Positions 34,690-43,024 of a stretch of 64,000 nucleotides of DNA are shown piece by piece. The notes beneath the pieces are model-generated. The model had not been told where the DNA came from. It searched no databases and worked only from the letters and a program-made list of their open reading frames with translations. The stretch is from a candidate division KSB1 bacterium (GTDB lineage: Bacteria; Zhuqueibacterota; Zhuqueibacteria; JANLFK01; Oleimicrobiaceae), in NCBI GenBank assembly GCA_034506335.1, contig JAPDPR010000001.1, positions 186,001-250,000 on the forward strand. Reading direction: 5' to 3'. A program made the position numbers and the translations under genes. Each line of letters begins with the position of its first letter. The stretch's first letter is position 1.

Positions 34690-36732
34690 ATGTTTTTTCT
34701 CGTAGCCTACCTTCTCCGCCTCGCCGGGATTGTTGGGATGCGAATTGGGTACAAAGCCACCACGCGATGGCTCCTCTGTTTTTCCCTGTTCCTTGTCGCG
34801 ACGGTCACCTACGGACAATTCGAGCCAGAGCAAGTCTTGGAACAAGAGGAGGACGTCTCTGAGAGCTCTGAGATAGCCGAGGTTCTGGCCAATTTGCGCG
34901 CGCACCCTTTGGACGTCAACCGCGCCACGGTGGCGGAGCTGCAGCAGCTGCCGTGGCTCAGCCCGCTTCTCGCCGCCAAGATCGTCGCCTTTCGCCGAGC
35001 ACACGGTCGCATTCAGGTGCTGGACGAACTCCTGGAAATCCCCGAAATGGACGAATCGCTGCTGGAGACCATCGCCGACTACCTGATCGTCGTTCCCCCT
35101 GTCCCCAGCCCTTGGCAGGCAGAATTACGTCTGCGTGGCTCCACCCGCCTGGAGCGCTCGCGAGGCTTCCAGACAGGGGCCTTTCCCGGATCCCCAATAA
35201 AGACCTATGCGCGGTTGAGGTGGGGTTTGGGCAGCGCCATTCAGGGAGGTGGATTGCTCGAAAAAGACCCAGGGGAGCAACGGTTCGACGACTATGCAAA
35301 CTTTTTTCTACAGGTTTCGCTCCCCTATGCCGCCACGCGGATAGTCCTCGGCCACTACCAGCTGGAGTTTGGGCAAGGCCTGGTCATGTGGAGTCCGTAT
35401 GGACACGGCAAGGGGAGTGACCCTGGGGCAACTGCTGTCCGCAAGGCCCGTGGTCTGCGTCCGTACAGTTCCGCTGCTGAGTATGGTGGACTGCGCGGCT
35501 TGGCCGTGGAAAGCAGCATCGGTTCCCTGGCACTGACAGTTTTCGGTTCAAATCTTCCGTTGGACGCCACCATCGACGCCCAAGGCCAGGTCACCTCCTT
35601 TGACCAGACCGGCTACCATCGCACGCTGACGGAAAGGGCTAAACGACAAGCAGTGACGTCGGATGCTGTAGGAGGCCGCCTGGGTTATGGTGTGGGCCGG
35701 TTCAAAGCTGGCGTGACTTGGTACGGGGAGCGTTACAGCCGCCCCGTCAATCCGCCTGATTCGCTCCGCCGGCGATTTGCTTTTCGCGGCACACGCCATC
35801 ACGTGGCAGGTGCGGACCTGAGCTTTACCCTCCCCTCGGCGCTGCTTTTTGCCGAGGCTGCACGCTCCTCCGGTGAGGGAAAGGCTCTGGTGTGCGGTCT
35901 GCTGTTGGAACTGCCACGGGTCAAACTAGTTGCTCACTACCGCGACTACGACCCCGACTTTTTCAATCCCTATGCCCTACCCTTTGCCAGTTCTATAGGG
36001 GTGACGGCTAACGAGCGGGGCTTTTACCTGGGCGGCCAGTGGCACCCAAGGGGTGGAACACGCCTTTCGTTCTACTTCGACAGCTACAAGATGCCGTGGC
36101 GCACCTATCACGTGCCGGTACCCGCCGAAGGGGAGGATGGTCTCCTCCAGCTCGAAAAGCGTCTCCTGCGCGGAACACTCGGTTTGTTCCGCCTCCGGTA
36201 TGCACGCCGCACAGAGCTCACGAAAACGCTGGACCTTTGGTCGAGAGAAGTGGACGTGGTGGCGGACCAGACTCGCCTCTATGTGCGCCTCCAGGCACAG
36301 CTCGACGCCTCCGAGCATGTGTCGCTCCGTGGACGACTTGAAAAGAGCCATGTGCTCAGCGCGCCGCGTGGACTCACCCCGTGGCCCAAGAAGGAATCGG
36401 CAGGCATCCTCCTTTCCCAGGACCTCACCGTGAAGCTGCGCCGGAGATGGCAGTGTCAGTTTCGATTTCTGGTCTTTGACACCGACGACTACGACGCCCG
36501 CATATACGCTTATGAGGGCGATTTGCCCGGTGTATTGACCAACAGGGGTTTCAGCGGCCGGGGCTCTCACTGGTACGTGTTGCTGCGGGCGAGAGTGGCA
36601 GGGAAATCGTCTCTGGGGGTCAAACTAAGTAGCACGCACTACGACGACCGGGCCACCGTGGGCTCTGGCCTGGACGTAACCGAAGGCCCCAGTGCGCGTT
36701 CGTTATCCGTACAATTGGACGTGGGCGGATAG
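34690..36732 (+). CDS. Helix-hairpin-helix plus outer-membrane barrel protein
   Basis: The 680-residue protein has an export signal (hydrophobic run near residues 26-41, then QFEPEQ). A ComEA-like HHH pair follows (about 70-135: HPLDVNRATVAELQQLPWLS ... GRIQVLDELLEIPEMDE). About 500 residues of amphipathic strands with alternating aromatic residues then suggest a large barrel. This HHH-barrel layout is frequent in Bacteroidota and relatives, and its function is unknown; it may bind DNA or protein at the outer membrane. ATG 34690 follows GGAG; ATG 34738 would give a tidier signal peptide. It is probably co-transcribed with the PorQ/V-like gene. Confidence 0.75.
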   Translation: MFFLVAYLLRLAGIVGMRIGYKATTRWLLCFSLFLVATVTYGQFEPEQVLEQEEDVSESSEIAEVLANLRAHPLDVNRATVAELQQLPWLSPLLAAKIVAFRRAHGRIQVLDELLEIPEMDESLLETIADYLIVVPPVPSPWQAELRLRGSTRLERSRGFQTGAFPGSPIKTYARLRWGLGSAIQGGGLLEKDPGEQRFDDYANFFLQVSLPYAATRIVLGHYQLEFGQGLVMWSPYGHGKGSDPGATAVRKARGLRPYSSAAEYGGLRGLAVESSIGSLALTVFGSNLPLDATIDAQGQVTSFDQTGYHRTLTERAKRQAVTSDAVGGRLGYGVGRFKAGVTWYGERYSRPVNPPDSLRRRFAFRGTRHHVAGADLSFTLPSALLFAEAARSSGEGKALVCGLLLELPRVKLVAHYRDYDPDFFNPYALPFASSIGVTANERGFYLGGQWHPRGGTRLSFYFDSYKMPWRTYHVPVPAEGEDGLLQLEKRLLRGTLGLFRLRYARRTELTKTLDLWSREVDVVADQTRLYVRLQAQLDASEHVSLRGRLEKSHVLSAPRGLTPWPKKESAGILLSQDLTVKLRRRWQCQFRFLVFDTDDYDARIYAYEGDLPGVLTNRGFSGRGSHWYVLLRARVAGKSSLGVKLSSTHYDDRATVGSGLDVTEGPSARSLSVQLDVGG

Positions 36733-36765
36733 GCAATGTGGAGCAGGAGAGAAGAAAAATAGGTA

Positions 36766-36794
36766 TTGACTTGTTCGTAGCGGATGTGTACATT
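36766..36794 (+). promoter_or_regulatory. Promoter for the GT9-like gene
   Basis: TTGACT (36766-36771), 17 nt, TACATT (36789-36794), 35 nt before ATG 36829. It is identical in both boxes to the promoter at 39585. Confidence 0.7.
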
Positions 36795-36828
36795 TGCGAA
36801 AGGAAACTAATAAGGGCCGAGAAACCGC

Positions 36829-37407
36829 ATGCTCGATAAACTTCTTTTTGCCTACTTGCAGGCGCGGGCCAAGCGCCTACTCTCTGACGAGCCACAGGAC
36901 TTCTGGCACGAATTGGGTAGGGTCAAGACCGTCCTGGTGGCCTTGCCCAACCTCCCAGAAGAAACAAAAGCCCTGACGCGTACAGTGGAACGGATTGTGG
37001 AGCTCTTTGGTGTGAGCCACGTTCGATTTCTCTCGCGGCAGGGGCAGTCGCTACCTAAAGGGATAGAGGAGACGGCGTTGTGGGAGGTGAACCCCAATGA
37101 GTTGCGCTTCAAACGCTTCCCCAATCGCCGACTGTGGCAGAAGATTCACGCCCTGCGTGCGGACGCTTTCGTTGACTTGCACATGGAGTTTGACCTGCCG
37201 AGTGCGGCCATGGCCGTGGCGAGTGGTGCACGCGTACGCCTCTGTTTCGCGCACGAACGGCGAGACCCATTTTTTAATCTGCAGGTGCGGACGTCGCCAG
37301 AGCTCTCCCCTGCTAAACGCTTTGACAGGCTGATTACCCTGCTCGAGTCCTGCCGGGGGAGCGGAGACTCGGCATCGGCAAAGGAACCTGCCCGAGTCGC
37401 CAGGTGA
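36829..37407 (+). CDS. Short glycosyltransferase-9-like / DUF6913-like protein
   Basis: A 192-residue protein with KTVLVALPNLPEETKAL near the N-terminus. A central segment DAFVDLHMEFDLPSAAMAVASGARVRLCF recalls the GT9 heptosyltransferase N-terminal half (shown here only as a pattern at residues about 113-141), and FFNLQV follows. There is no C-terminal donor-binding half, so it is either a one-domain relative such as DUF6913 or a reduced enzyme. Catalysis is not claimed. It has its own promoter and is followed by 217 bp without a recognised gene. Confidence 0.6.
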   Translation: MLDKLLFAYLQARAKRLLSDEPQDFWHELGRVKTVLVALPNLPEETKALTRTVERIVELFGVSHVRFLSRQGQSLPKGIEETALWEVNPNELRFKRFPNRRLWQKIHALRADAFVDLHMEFDLPSAAMAVASGARVRLCFAHERRDPFFNLQVRTSPELSPAKRFDRLITLLESCRGSGDSASAKEPARVAR

Positions 37408-37624
37408 ACACCCGCTGCACCAAGGCCCTGCGCCTTGTGGAACTTGGCCATCTCGCCAGTGCTGCAGGGGCGCGCCGAGGCCTTACATGACAGGGGGGAT
37501 CCTCAATTCTGCTGACTTAACCCGTTCAGCGTGGTCCCTGCTCAGCGCCAAAAGGGGGTGCCGAAAGGGCCCAAAGAGCAGGGCGCGTATTCCAGGAGCC
37601 ACGTCGTAGGCTGCAAAGAGAACA

Positions 37625-38716
37625 ATGTCTGACACAACCGTCCACGCATCGGAGCAGGTTGCCCTCCTTTCGGCCAAGGTGGCCGAGTTGGAGCTGGAGC
37701 TCGCCGCTCTTAGGGCGCAGTTGCATGACCTTCAGCTTCGCCATGCAGTGACCTCCTGTCTGAGCGACGATCTGGAGCTGTTGCCTACCCTGCGGTCCTT
37801 CCGACAGGCGATGGCCGCGTTTGTCCCTCACGCGGAGTTTGCAGTAGTGCTTCCCCATGGTGATGGAGGGCTATGCCTGCCCCTAGCAGATGAATCCTTG
37901 GGAAACCTCAACGTGTCAACCCTTGCCAGGACGGTAAGGCAACTTGCCCAGGCCATCGACGCAGCTCAAGTCGTGCATCTCGCCCCGAATGCCGCCGAAG
38001 AGCTACTACCTGCGCACCCAGACGAACAGCACGAGCTTTTGGTGGCGCCGCTACCAGAGCCAGGAAGTGCAGTCCAGGGTTTGCTCATTGTGGCACGAAC
38101 GCCTATCATCGGATTCTCGCCCCACGATCGGGAGTTGGTGGCGGCTGCAGCGAGAGAGTTGGCTATCGTGCTCCGCAAGGTGACCGTGTTCACCCGAACA
38201 CGAGAACTCTCGATCACCGATCCATTGACTGGCCTCTACAACCGGCGCCATTTGGAGGAGCGCCTGCGGCAAGAGGTGGCCCGTGCCTTGCGCTACTCGC
38301 ACCCGCTCACGCTCCTGCTCATCGATATTGACCACTTCAAGGTTTACAACGACGTTAATGGTCATCTCGAGGGGGATCAGGCCCTGCGTCTCGTGGCGGC
38401 TCTGCTCCGCAGGCACACGCGTCAAGCTGACCTGGTGGCACGATTTGGGGGCGAGGAATTTGTCGTACTTCTGCCGGAGATCGACAGCACCGGTGGCAGG
38501 GCCGTGGGAGAAAAGTTGCGCCTGACCGTGGCCCAAAACCCGTTTCCCGGCGAAAAGGTACTACCCGGAGGCAAGCTGACTATATCGCTTGGCATCGCGA
38601 CGTTACCCACCGATGCCGAGGAACCAATGCGGCTTTTGGACTTGGCTGATCGCGGCCTCTATCTCTCCAAGCAGCGGGGGAGAAACCGCTTATCGCACTT
38701 TCTTGATGAGGCCTGA
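37625..38716 (+). CDS. Diguanylate cyclase with N-terminal coiled coil and GAF-like domain
   Basis: Makes cyclic di-GMP from two GTP. The 363-residue protein has a short coiled coil (about 10-40), a GAF-like sensor (about 50-185) and a GGDEF domain (about 195-360). The active site reads GGEEF (275-279), an active variant. The inhibitory I-site RQAD (266-269) lies exactly five residues before it, so product feedback is expected. No EAL domain and no membrane helix are present, so it is probably cytosolic. No c-di-GMP effector was recognised in the window. Confidence 0.92.
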   Translation: MSDTTVHASEQVALLSAKVAELELELAALRAQLHDLQLRHAVTSCLSDDLELLPTLRSFRQAMAAFVPHAEFAVVLPHGDGGLCLPLADESLGNLNVSTLARTVRQLAQAIDAAQVVHLAPNAAEELLPAHPDEQHELLVAPLPEPGSAVQGLLIVARTPIIGFSPHDRELVAAAARELAIVLRKVTVFTRTRELSITDPLTGLYNRRHLEERLRQEVARALRYSHPLTLLLIDIDHFKVYNDVNGHLEGDQALRLVAALLRRHTRQADLVARFGGEEFVVLLPEIDSTGGRAVGEKLRLTVAQNPFPGEKVLPGGKLTISLGIATLPTDAEEPMRLLDLADRGLYLSKQRGRNRLSHFLDEA

Positions 38717-38805
38717 GTGACATAGGCCCTTCGTTGCAACTGGGAATCAAACGCACTTCAGAAAGACATACTCTGTGCTGCTCACCAGGTAACCGCGAGG
38801 TGCAC

Positions 38806-39339
38806 ATGCGAGTCTGCGTCGATGCTGGACACGGCGGCCGGGACTCCGGAGCTGTGGGGACTAATCCGTTTACGCTCGAGGAGAAGACTGTCAACCTCGC
38901 TATCGCATTGCTCCTGGAACAGGAGTTGCGCGCCAGAGGGCATGAGGTGGTGATGACAAGGCGGCGTGACTGGTATGTCAGCCTCGAGGCCCGCGCCGAT
39001 TTTGCCAACCGACTGGACGTTGACCTTTTCATAAGCGTCCACGCCAACGCCTCCTTCGATCCTGCCACTGAGGGGATGGAGGTATTTCACTTTCCAGGGG
39101 CAACAATTAGCAATCGCTATGGGCGCAGCATCCTCGGTTCCATGCTGCGCCGCTTTCCCGACCACCTGGACCGGGGCGTGAAGGAGGCTAACTTTGCGGT
39201 TCTCCGGCTTACGGACATGCCGGCGGTGCTGGTTGAGTGCGAATTCATCACTAATCCGCGACAGCTTCGATTTCTGGCTGCCCCGGACCGGCAGGCCGCG
39301 CTGGCAAGAGCAATCGCTGACGGGGTAACAGGGGCCTGA
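38806..39339 (+). CDS. N-acetylmuramoyl-L-alanine amidase (Amidase_3)
   Basis: Cleaves the amide bond between muramic acid and the peptide stem. The 177-residue protein is a bare Amidase_3 domain with zinc ligands in CVDAGHGGRD, EEKTVNL and FISVHANAS, and the catalytic Glu in LVECEFITNP. ATG 38806 gives the family N-terminus and follows GAGG; starting there leaves no signal peptide. Longer N-terminal frames (from TTG 38734) do not form a signal peptide either, so export is unexplained. It may act after lysis or by another route. Confidence 0.88.
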   Translation: MRVCVDAGHGGRDSGAVGTNPFTLEEKTVNLAIALLLEQELRARGHEVVMTRRRDWYVSLEARADFANRLDVDLFISVHANASFDPATEGMEVFHFPGATISNRYGRSILGSMLRRFPDHLDRGVKEANFAVLRLTDMPAVLVECEFITNPRQLRFLAAPDRQAALARAIADGVTGA

Positions 39340-39489
39340 ACCGTGTAGTTATCGAACCTCGTGCACCTCGGTAGCTAGCTCTGGTAGGGTGTCCCTCGTG
39401 CCGTACCAAGGCCTCTTGTGGCCGGCCGCTGAATGGCCTCTGGCGCGCTGCCGGTCTCGCAACGCTCTGTCCGGAGCTGCCGCGCCGAG

Positions 39490-39509
39490 GCGAAGGTTAT
39501 GACCTTCGC
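39490..39509 (+). other. Perfect 8-bp stem-loop in the amidase 3' region
   Basis: GCGAAGGT (39490-39497) and ACCTTCGC (39502-39509) flank a TATG loop, 150 nt after the amidase stop and 76 nt before the next promoter. No U-run follows; termination is possible. Confidence 0.35.
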
Positions 39510-39584
39510 GGGCCACAGGATGTGCCTGGCCTTCCACCAGAAACGAATGTCTTTGCCTTCGCCACGGCGGTGGCGATAAACCGC

Positions 39585-39613
39585 TTGACTTTTTCCCGGG
39601 AGTTTGGTACATT
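39585..39613 (+). promoter_or_regulatory. Promoter for the barrel / TPR lipoprotein pair
   Basis: TTGACT (39585-39590), 17 nt, TACATT (39608-39613), 48 nt before ATG 39661. The downstream TTTT after the -35 box recurs in this window. Confidence 0.7.
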
Positions 39614-39660
39614 TCGCCAGGATAATCCAAACAAAGTACATCACTTAACGGGAAAACAGG

Positions 39661-40854
39661 ATGCGCGCGAGACCCGTGGTGCTCGTTGCCGCGGCCGTGC
39701 TGGCATTACCCCCTATGCTTGCCCATGGTCACGAGAGTGGGTGGGGCAGTGTGGCATTTGGCCTGCAGGCAGGCTTCAGCAAACTGGAAGGTGACCTTGC
39801 CGCCTCACGCTTATGCCCAACTTTTGGCGCGCGGTTCGAGTATGCACCTGTGCCATACATGGCCCTCGGCCTATCTGCCAGCTACGCCACGCTCAACAGC
39901 CGCGATTGGCAAGAAAGGGTGGCCCTGCAGTGGGACAAGACCTTTGCGGCCCCGGTGGATGCTGAGGTCATCTTTCGGCTTTTCCCCTTGCGCCGGTTCA
40001 CCCCTTATGCGAGCGTGGGCGCAGGGGCTCTCTATTGGCGGTCCCAATGGGCTGATACCATCACTATCAGAAAGGGGTGGGATGCCTTCGCCAAAGTTGG
40101 CGGCGGCCTACAGGCGCGCTTGACGAACGCAGTGACCCTTGCCATAGGGGTGGACGTGCGGGCGACTGTGGTGGATGCACTGGACAACCGGGCCAGCGGC
40201 GACGAAACGGACGGCATTCTTACTCCCCACCTTGCATTGCACTTTGTCTTCCCAACCCGCGACCCCAACGACCGCGACCACGATGGTGTGCCGCGGGAGT
40301 TAGACCTGGATGAAACCATTGCCGAGGATCAGGACGGGTACATGGACCACGACGGGGTGCCAGAAGCCAATCCTGACTTTGCTCGCTACTACCGGGGCAA
40401 AATGAAACTGGAAGAGGAGGTGCGCGAGATCGCGCGCCAGGAAGCTGCCCCCGACACCCAGCCGGTGGTCGTACACCACCCTGTACGGCGCGCCGAGCAC
40501 CACAAAGCGCTGACACTGAAGGCCGACGTGTATTGCGACAGCCTGTTTGTGTGCGCGGCGCTTTACCGCCTGGACCAGAACAGCACCTGGTCCGTCGCCC
40601 CCATGGCTCCTAGTAGAAGGGTGCCTTATCGCTACGAGGCAACGATTCCCGATAGCATTGTCGAAAGCGGGTTGACGTATTTCGTGGCTGCAGTGAATGC
40701 CGAAAAGAGAGGCCTAGGATATTCGGGAGTCCCACGGCGTCCATTAACCGTGAAAGTGTTTCGGTACCCGTCGCGATGGCGGCGAGTTGGCGCAACCGTG
40801 GCGGCGCTTGGATGGGGCGCGGCCAGTTTCTGGGTGTTGCGGAGGCAAAAGTAG
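39661..40854 (+). CDS. Outer-membrane barrel protein with calcium-binding-type repeats and C-terminal membrane helix
   Basis: The 397-residue protein has a signal peptide (about 1-22) and a roughly 170-residue OmpW/OmpA-like barrel (YAPVPYMALGLSASYATL, ASVGAGALYWRSQW). Asp-rich type-3 thrombospondin-like repeats come next (DRDHDGVPRELDLDE, DHDGVPEANPD; about 200-240). A beta-sandwich of about 100 residues (YRYEATIPDSIVESGLTYFV) follows. The protein ends with a short hydrophobic helix and RRQK, unusual for an outer-membrane protein. The role is unknown; a link between envelope layers is an inference. GGGAAAACAGG precedes the ATG. It is followed after 9 nt by a TPR lipoprotein gene. Confidence 0.7.
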   Translation: MRARPVVLVAAAVLALPPMLAHGHESGWGSVAFGLQAGFSKLEGDLAASRLCPTFGARFEYAPVPYMALGLSASYATLNSRDWQERVALQWDKTFAAPVDAEVIFRLFPLRRFTPYASVGAGALYWRSQWADTITIRKGWDAFAKVGGGLQARLTNAVTLAIGVDVRATVVDALDNRASGDETDGILTPHLALHFVFPTRDPNDRDHDGVPRELDLDETIAEDQDGYMDHDGVPEANPDFARYYRGKMKLEEEVREIARQEAAPDTQPVVVHHPVRRAEHHKALTLKADVYCDSLFVCAALYRLDQNSTWSVAPMAPSRRVPYRYEATIPDSIVESGLTYFVAAVNAEKRGLGYSGVPRRPLTVKVFRYPSRWRRVGATVAALGWGAASFWVLRRQK

Positions 40855-40863
40855 GGAGGAGTT

Positions 40864-41661
40864 ATGAAACGGACGCTTGAGTGCCGCTGGTGCATCCTGG
40901 GGGCGTTGGCCATGGCGTTCCTCATCGGCTGTGCGTCGACAAAACCCAAGGAAGGACCTACTGCCGAGGAGCAATTTAACGTAGATGAACTCCTTGGCGA
41001 GAAACAGCCGGCAGCCCGGCCCACGGACAAAGACGCAGAAGAGGCGGAGGTGCTGCGCTTGCTGGGCGTGACCAAGGAAGAGAAAGCAGCGACCTCCGTT
41101 GCTGAGTCGACCAAGTCAGTCACACCTTCGGCTCAAGTGGCGGCGCTGCAGAAGCAGTTAGAGAACAAGGACCTAGAGATTGCTGCCCTGCGCTCCGAGG
41201 TGGCCAGGAAATCTGAGCGCATTGATGAACTGCAGCGCGAGCTCCGGGAGTTGAAAACGGCCCCGGCAACAACGCTGCCGTCGGGCACCCCCAGCTACGA
41301 AGGAAGATACAAACAAGCGTTGGAGACTTATCAGAAGCGCCAATACCGCCAGGCCATTACCTTGTTCGAAGCCCTTCTTGCCGAGCAGCCGAACCACAGA
41401 TTGGCGGATAACTGCCAGTATTGGATTGGTGAATGCCGCTACGGACTCGGTGATTTTGAACAGGCCATTGCCGATTTTCAGAAAGTCTTTGGCCTCGGGG
41501 ACCGCAACAAGAGTGACGCGGCGCAACTAAAGATCGGCCTCTGTTACCTGCGCCTGGGCGATACGCTGCGCGCCAAGGAAGAGTTTCAACGGCTGCTGGT
41601 TGAGTATCCCAAGAGCGAATTCGCGCCACGGGCGCAGAACTACTTGGACCGGCTGCAGTGA
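40864..41661 (+). CDS. TPR lipoprotein (CpoB/YbgF-like)
   Basis: A 265-residue protein with a lipoprotein signal peptide ending FLIGC (Cys23). A coiled coil follows (about 78-140: VAALQKQLENKDLEIAAL), and then three TPR units (about 148-262). This order resembles CpoB/YbgF, which coordinates peptidoglycan synthesis and Tol-Pal. It also resembles BamD-like and other FCB TPR lipoproteins. No Tol-Pal genes are adjacent. AGGAGTT precedes ATG 40864. A strong terminator lies 65 nt downstream. Confidence 0.8.
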   Translation: MKRTLECRWCILGALAMAFLIGCASTKPKEGPTAEEQFNVDELLGEKQPAARPTDKDAEEAEVLRLLGVTKEEKAATSVAESTKSVTPSAQVAALQKQLENKDLEIAALRSEVARKSERIDELQRELRELKTAPATTLPSGTPSYEGRYKQALETYQKRQYRQAITLFEALLAEQPNHRLADNCQYWIGECRYGLGDFEQAIADFQKVFGLGDRNKSDAAQLKIGLCYLRLGDTLRAKEEFQRLLVEYPKSEFAPRAQNYLDRLQ

Positions 41662-41725
41662 CCGAGGGTTGAAAGTCCACCTTGTTGTTTGAAGGCCGCT
41701 CCACGGCCGGGGGCGAGCACGTCTG

Positions 41726-41763
41726 AATCCGGCTGGGCCCTACTGCCCAGGCCGGATTTTTTT
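41726..41763 (+). terminator. Rho-independent terminator after the TPR lipoprotein gene
   Basis: ATCCGGC-TGGGC (41727-41738) pairs with GCCCA-G-GCCGGAT (41745-41757), one bulged G, and is followed by seven T (41757-41763). It is the clearest intrinsic terminator in the window. Confidence 0.85.
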
Positions 41764-41800
41764 GAGCTCACCCTTTCTGCCAATTGCTGGAGAAGATGAC

Positions 41801-43018
41801 ATGACGGAGAGAGAGTCGTTCGTGCATCAGAAGGAAGCTTGGGCACCCCGCGCCTGGCTGACCCGTAACGTGGCGGCCTTGAGTGCGGTCAGCCTTCTCA
41901 ACGACATCAGCAGCGAGATGATCTATCCCTTGCTCCCGCTCTTTCTCACGACGGTACTCGGCGCGGGGCCGGCGTTTCTCGGCGTAGTGGAAGGGATCGC
42001 CGAGACCACTGCCAGTCTTTTGAAGCTGTTCTCCGGCTGGTTGTCCGATCGTCTGCGCCGTCGTAAAGCGCTGACGGTGGGCGGGTATGGGGTCTCCTCA
42101 TTGGCGCGCCCGCTCACCGCGCTTGCTGCTGCACCTTGGCACGTTCTGGTGGTGCGCTTCTGGGACAGGGTGGGCAAAGGGGTGCGCACCGCCCCCCGCG
42201 ACGCTCTGCTGGTGGCCTCTGTGCCCGCGACGAGTCGCGGCAAAGCTTTTGGCCTGCAACGGGCGATGGACCATCTGGGTGCGGTCCTCGGACCACTGAT
42301 TGCTACCCTCATGCTGGGCACCGTCACCGCCAATGTGCGCACCGTGTTCTGGTGCGCGACCATCCCCGCTGCCCTCAGCATCCTGGTGCTCATCACTCTG
42401 GTGAAAGAGCATGCCGTCTCTCACACCGAGGTGACTGCGCCCACCTTAGCCTGGCGACAGTTTGACCGCCGCTTTTTCAGCTATATGGGCATCATCTTCC
42501 TCTTCACCTTGGGCAACTCCAGCGACATGTTCCTCTTGTTGCGGGCGAGTAACTTAGGAGTACCCGCAGCTCTGGTGCCGACATTGTGGATGGTCCACCA
42601 CGTGGTCAAGTCCGCAACGTCTCTGCCCGGAGGCAGCCTGTCGGACCGTATCGGTAGAAAGCGCGTCATTATCGCAGGGTGGCTCGTCTACGCGCTCACA
42701 TATGCCGGCTTCGCCCTCGCCCGTTCCAGCTGGCACGCCTGGACCCTTTTTGTGCTCTACGGCCTCTTCTTCGGCCTCACCGAGGGGACAGAAAAGGCTC
42801 TGGTCGCAGACTTTGTGCGACCAGAAGAACGAGGGACCGCCTACGGCCTTTTCAATTTTGCCATAGGGATTGGCGCCCTGCCGGCCAGTGTCATCATGGG
42901 TCTCTTGTGGCAGAAACTGGGGCCGGGTGTCGCCTTCGGCACCGGTGCTGCCCTGGCAGGCGTTTCCTGCCTGTTGCTCTCTCTGCTTCACGTGCCAACG
43001 TCCGGCCACCAAAAGTGA
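41801..43018 (+). CDS. Major facilitator superfamily transporter
   Basis: A 405-residue inner-membrane protein with about 12 hydrophobic helices. The first inter-helix loop reads GWLSDRLRRRKAL and the equivalent loop in the second half GSLSDRIGRKRVI, the MFS A-motif in both halves. The helix 4-5 region has RFWDRVGKGVRTAPRDAL, typical of a drug/unknown-substrate MFS subgroup common in environmental bacteria. ATG 41801 follows GGAG. It is probably co-transcribed with the GH31 gene 6 nt downstream, so sugar transport is possible, but the motif group does not establish it. Confidence 0.88.
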   Translation: MTERESFVHQKEAWAPRAWLTRNVAALSAVSLLNDISSEMIYPLLPLFLTTVLGAGPAFLGVVEGIAETTASLLKLFSGWLSDRLRRRKALTVGGYGVSSLARPLTALAAAPWHVLVVRFWDRVGKGVRTAPRDALLVASVPATSRGKAFGLQRAMDHLGAVLGPLIATLMLGTVTANVRTVFWCATIPAALSILVLITLVKEHAVSHTEVTAPTLAWRQFDRRFFSYMGIIFLFTLGNSSDMFLLLRASNLGVPAALVPTLWMVHHVVKSATSLPGGSLSDRIGRKRVIIAGWLVYALTYAGFALARSSWHAWTLFVLYGLFFGLTEGTEKALVADFVRPEERGTAYGLFNFAIGIGALPASVIMGLLWQKLGPGVAFGTGAALAGVSCLLLSLLHVPTSGHQK

Positions 43019-43024
43019 CACCAC

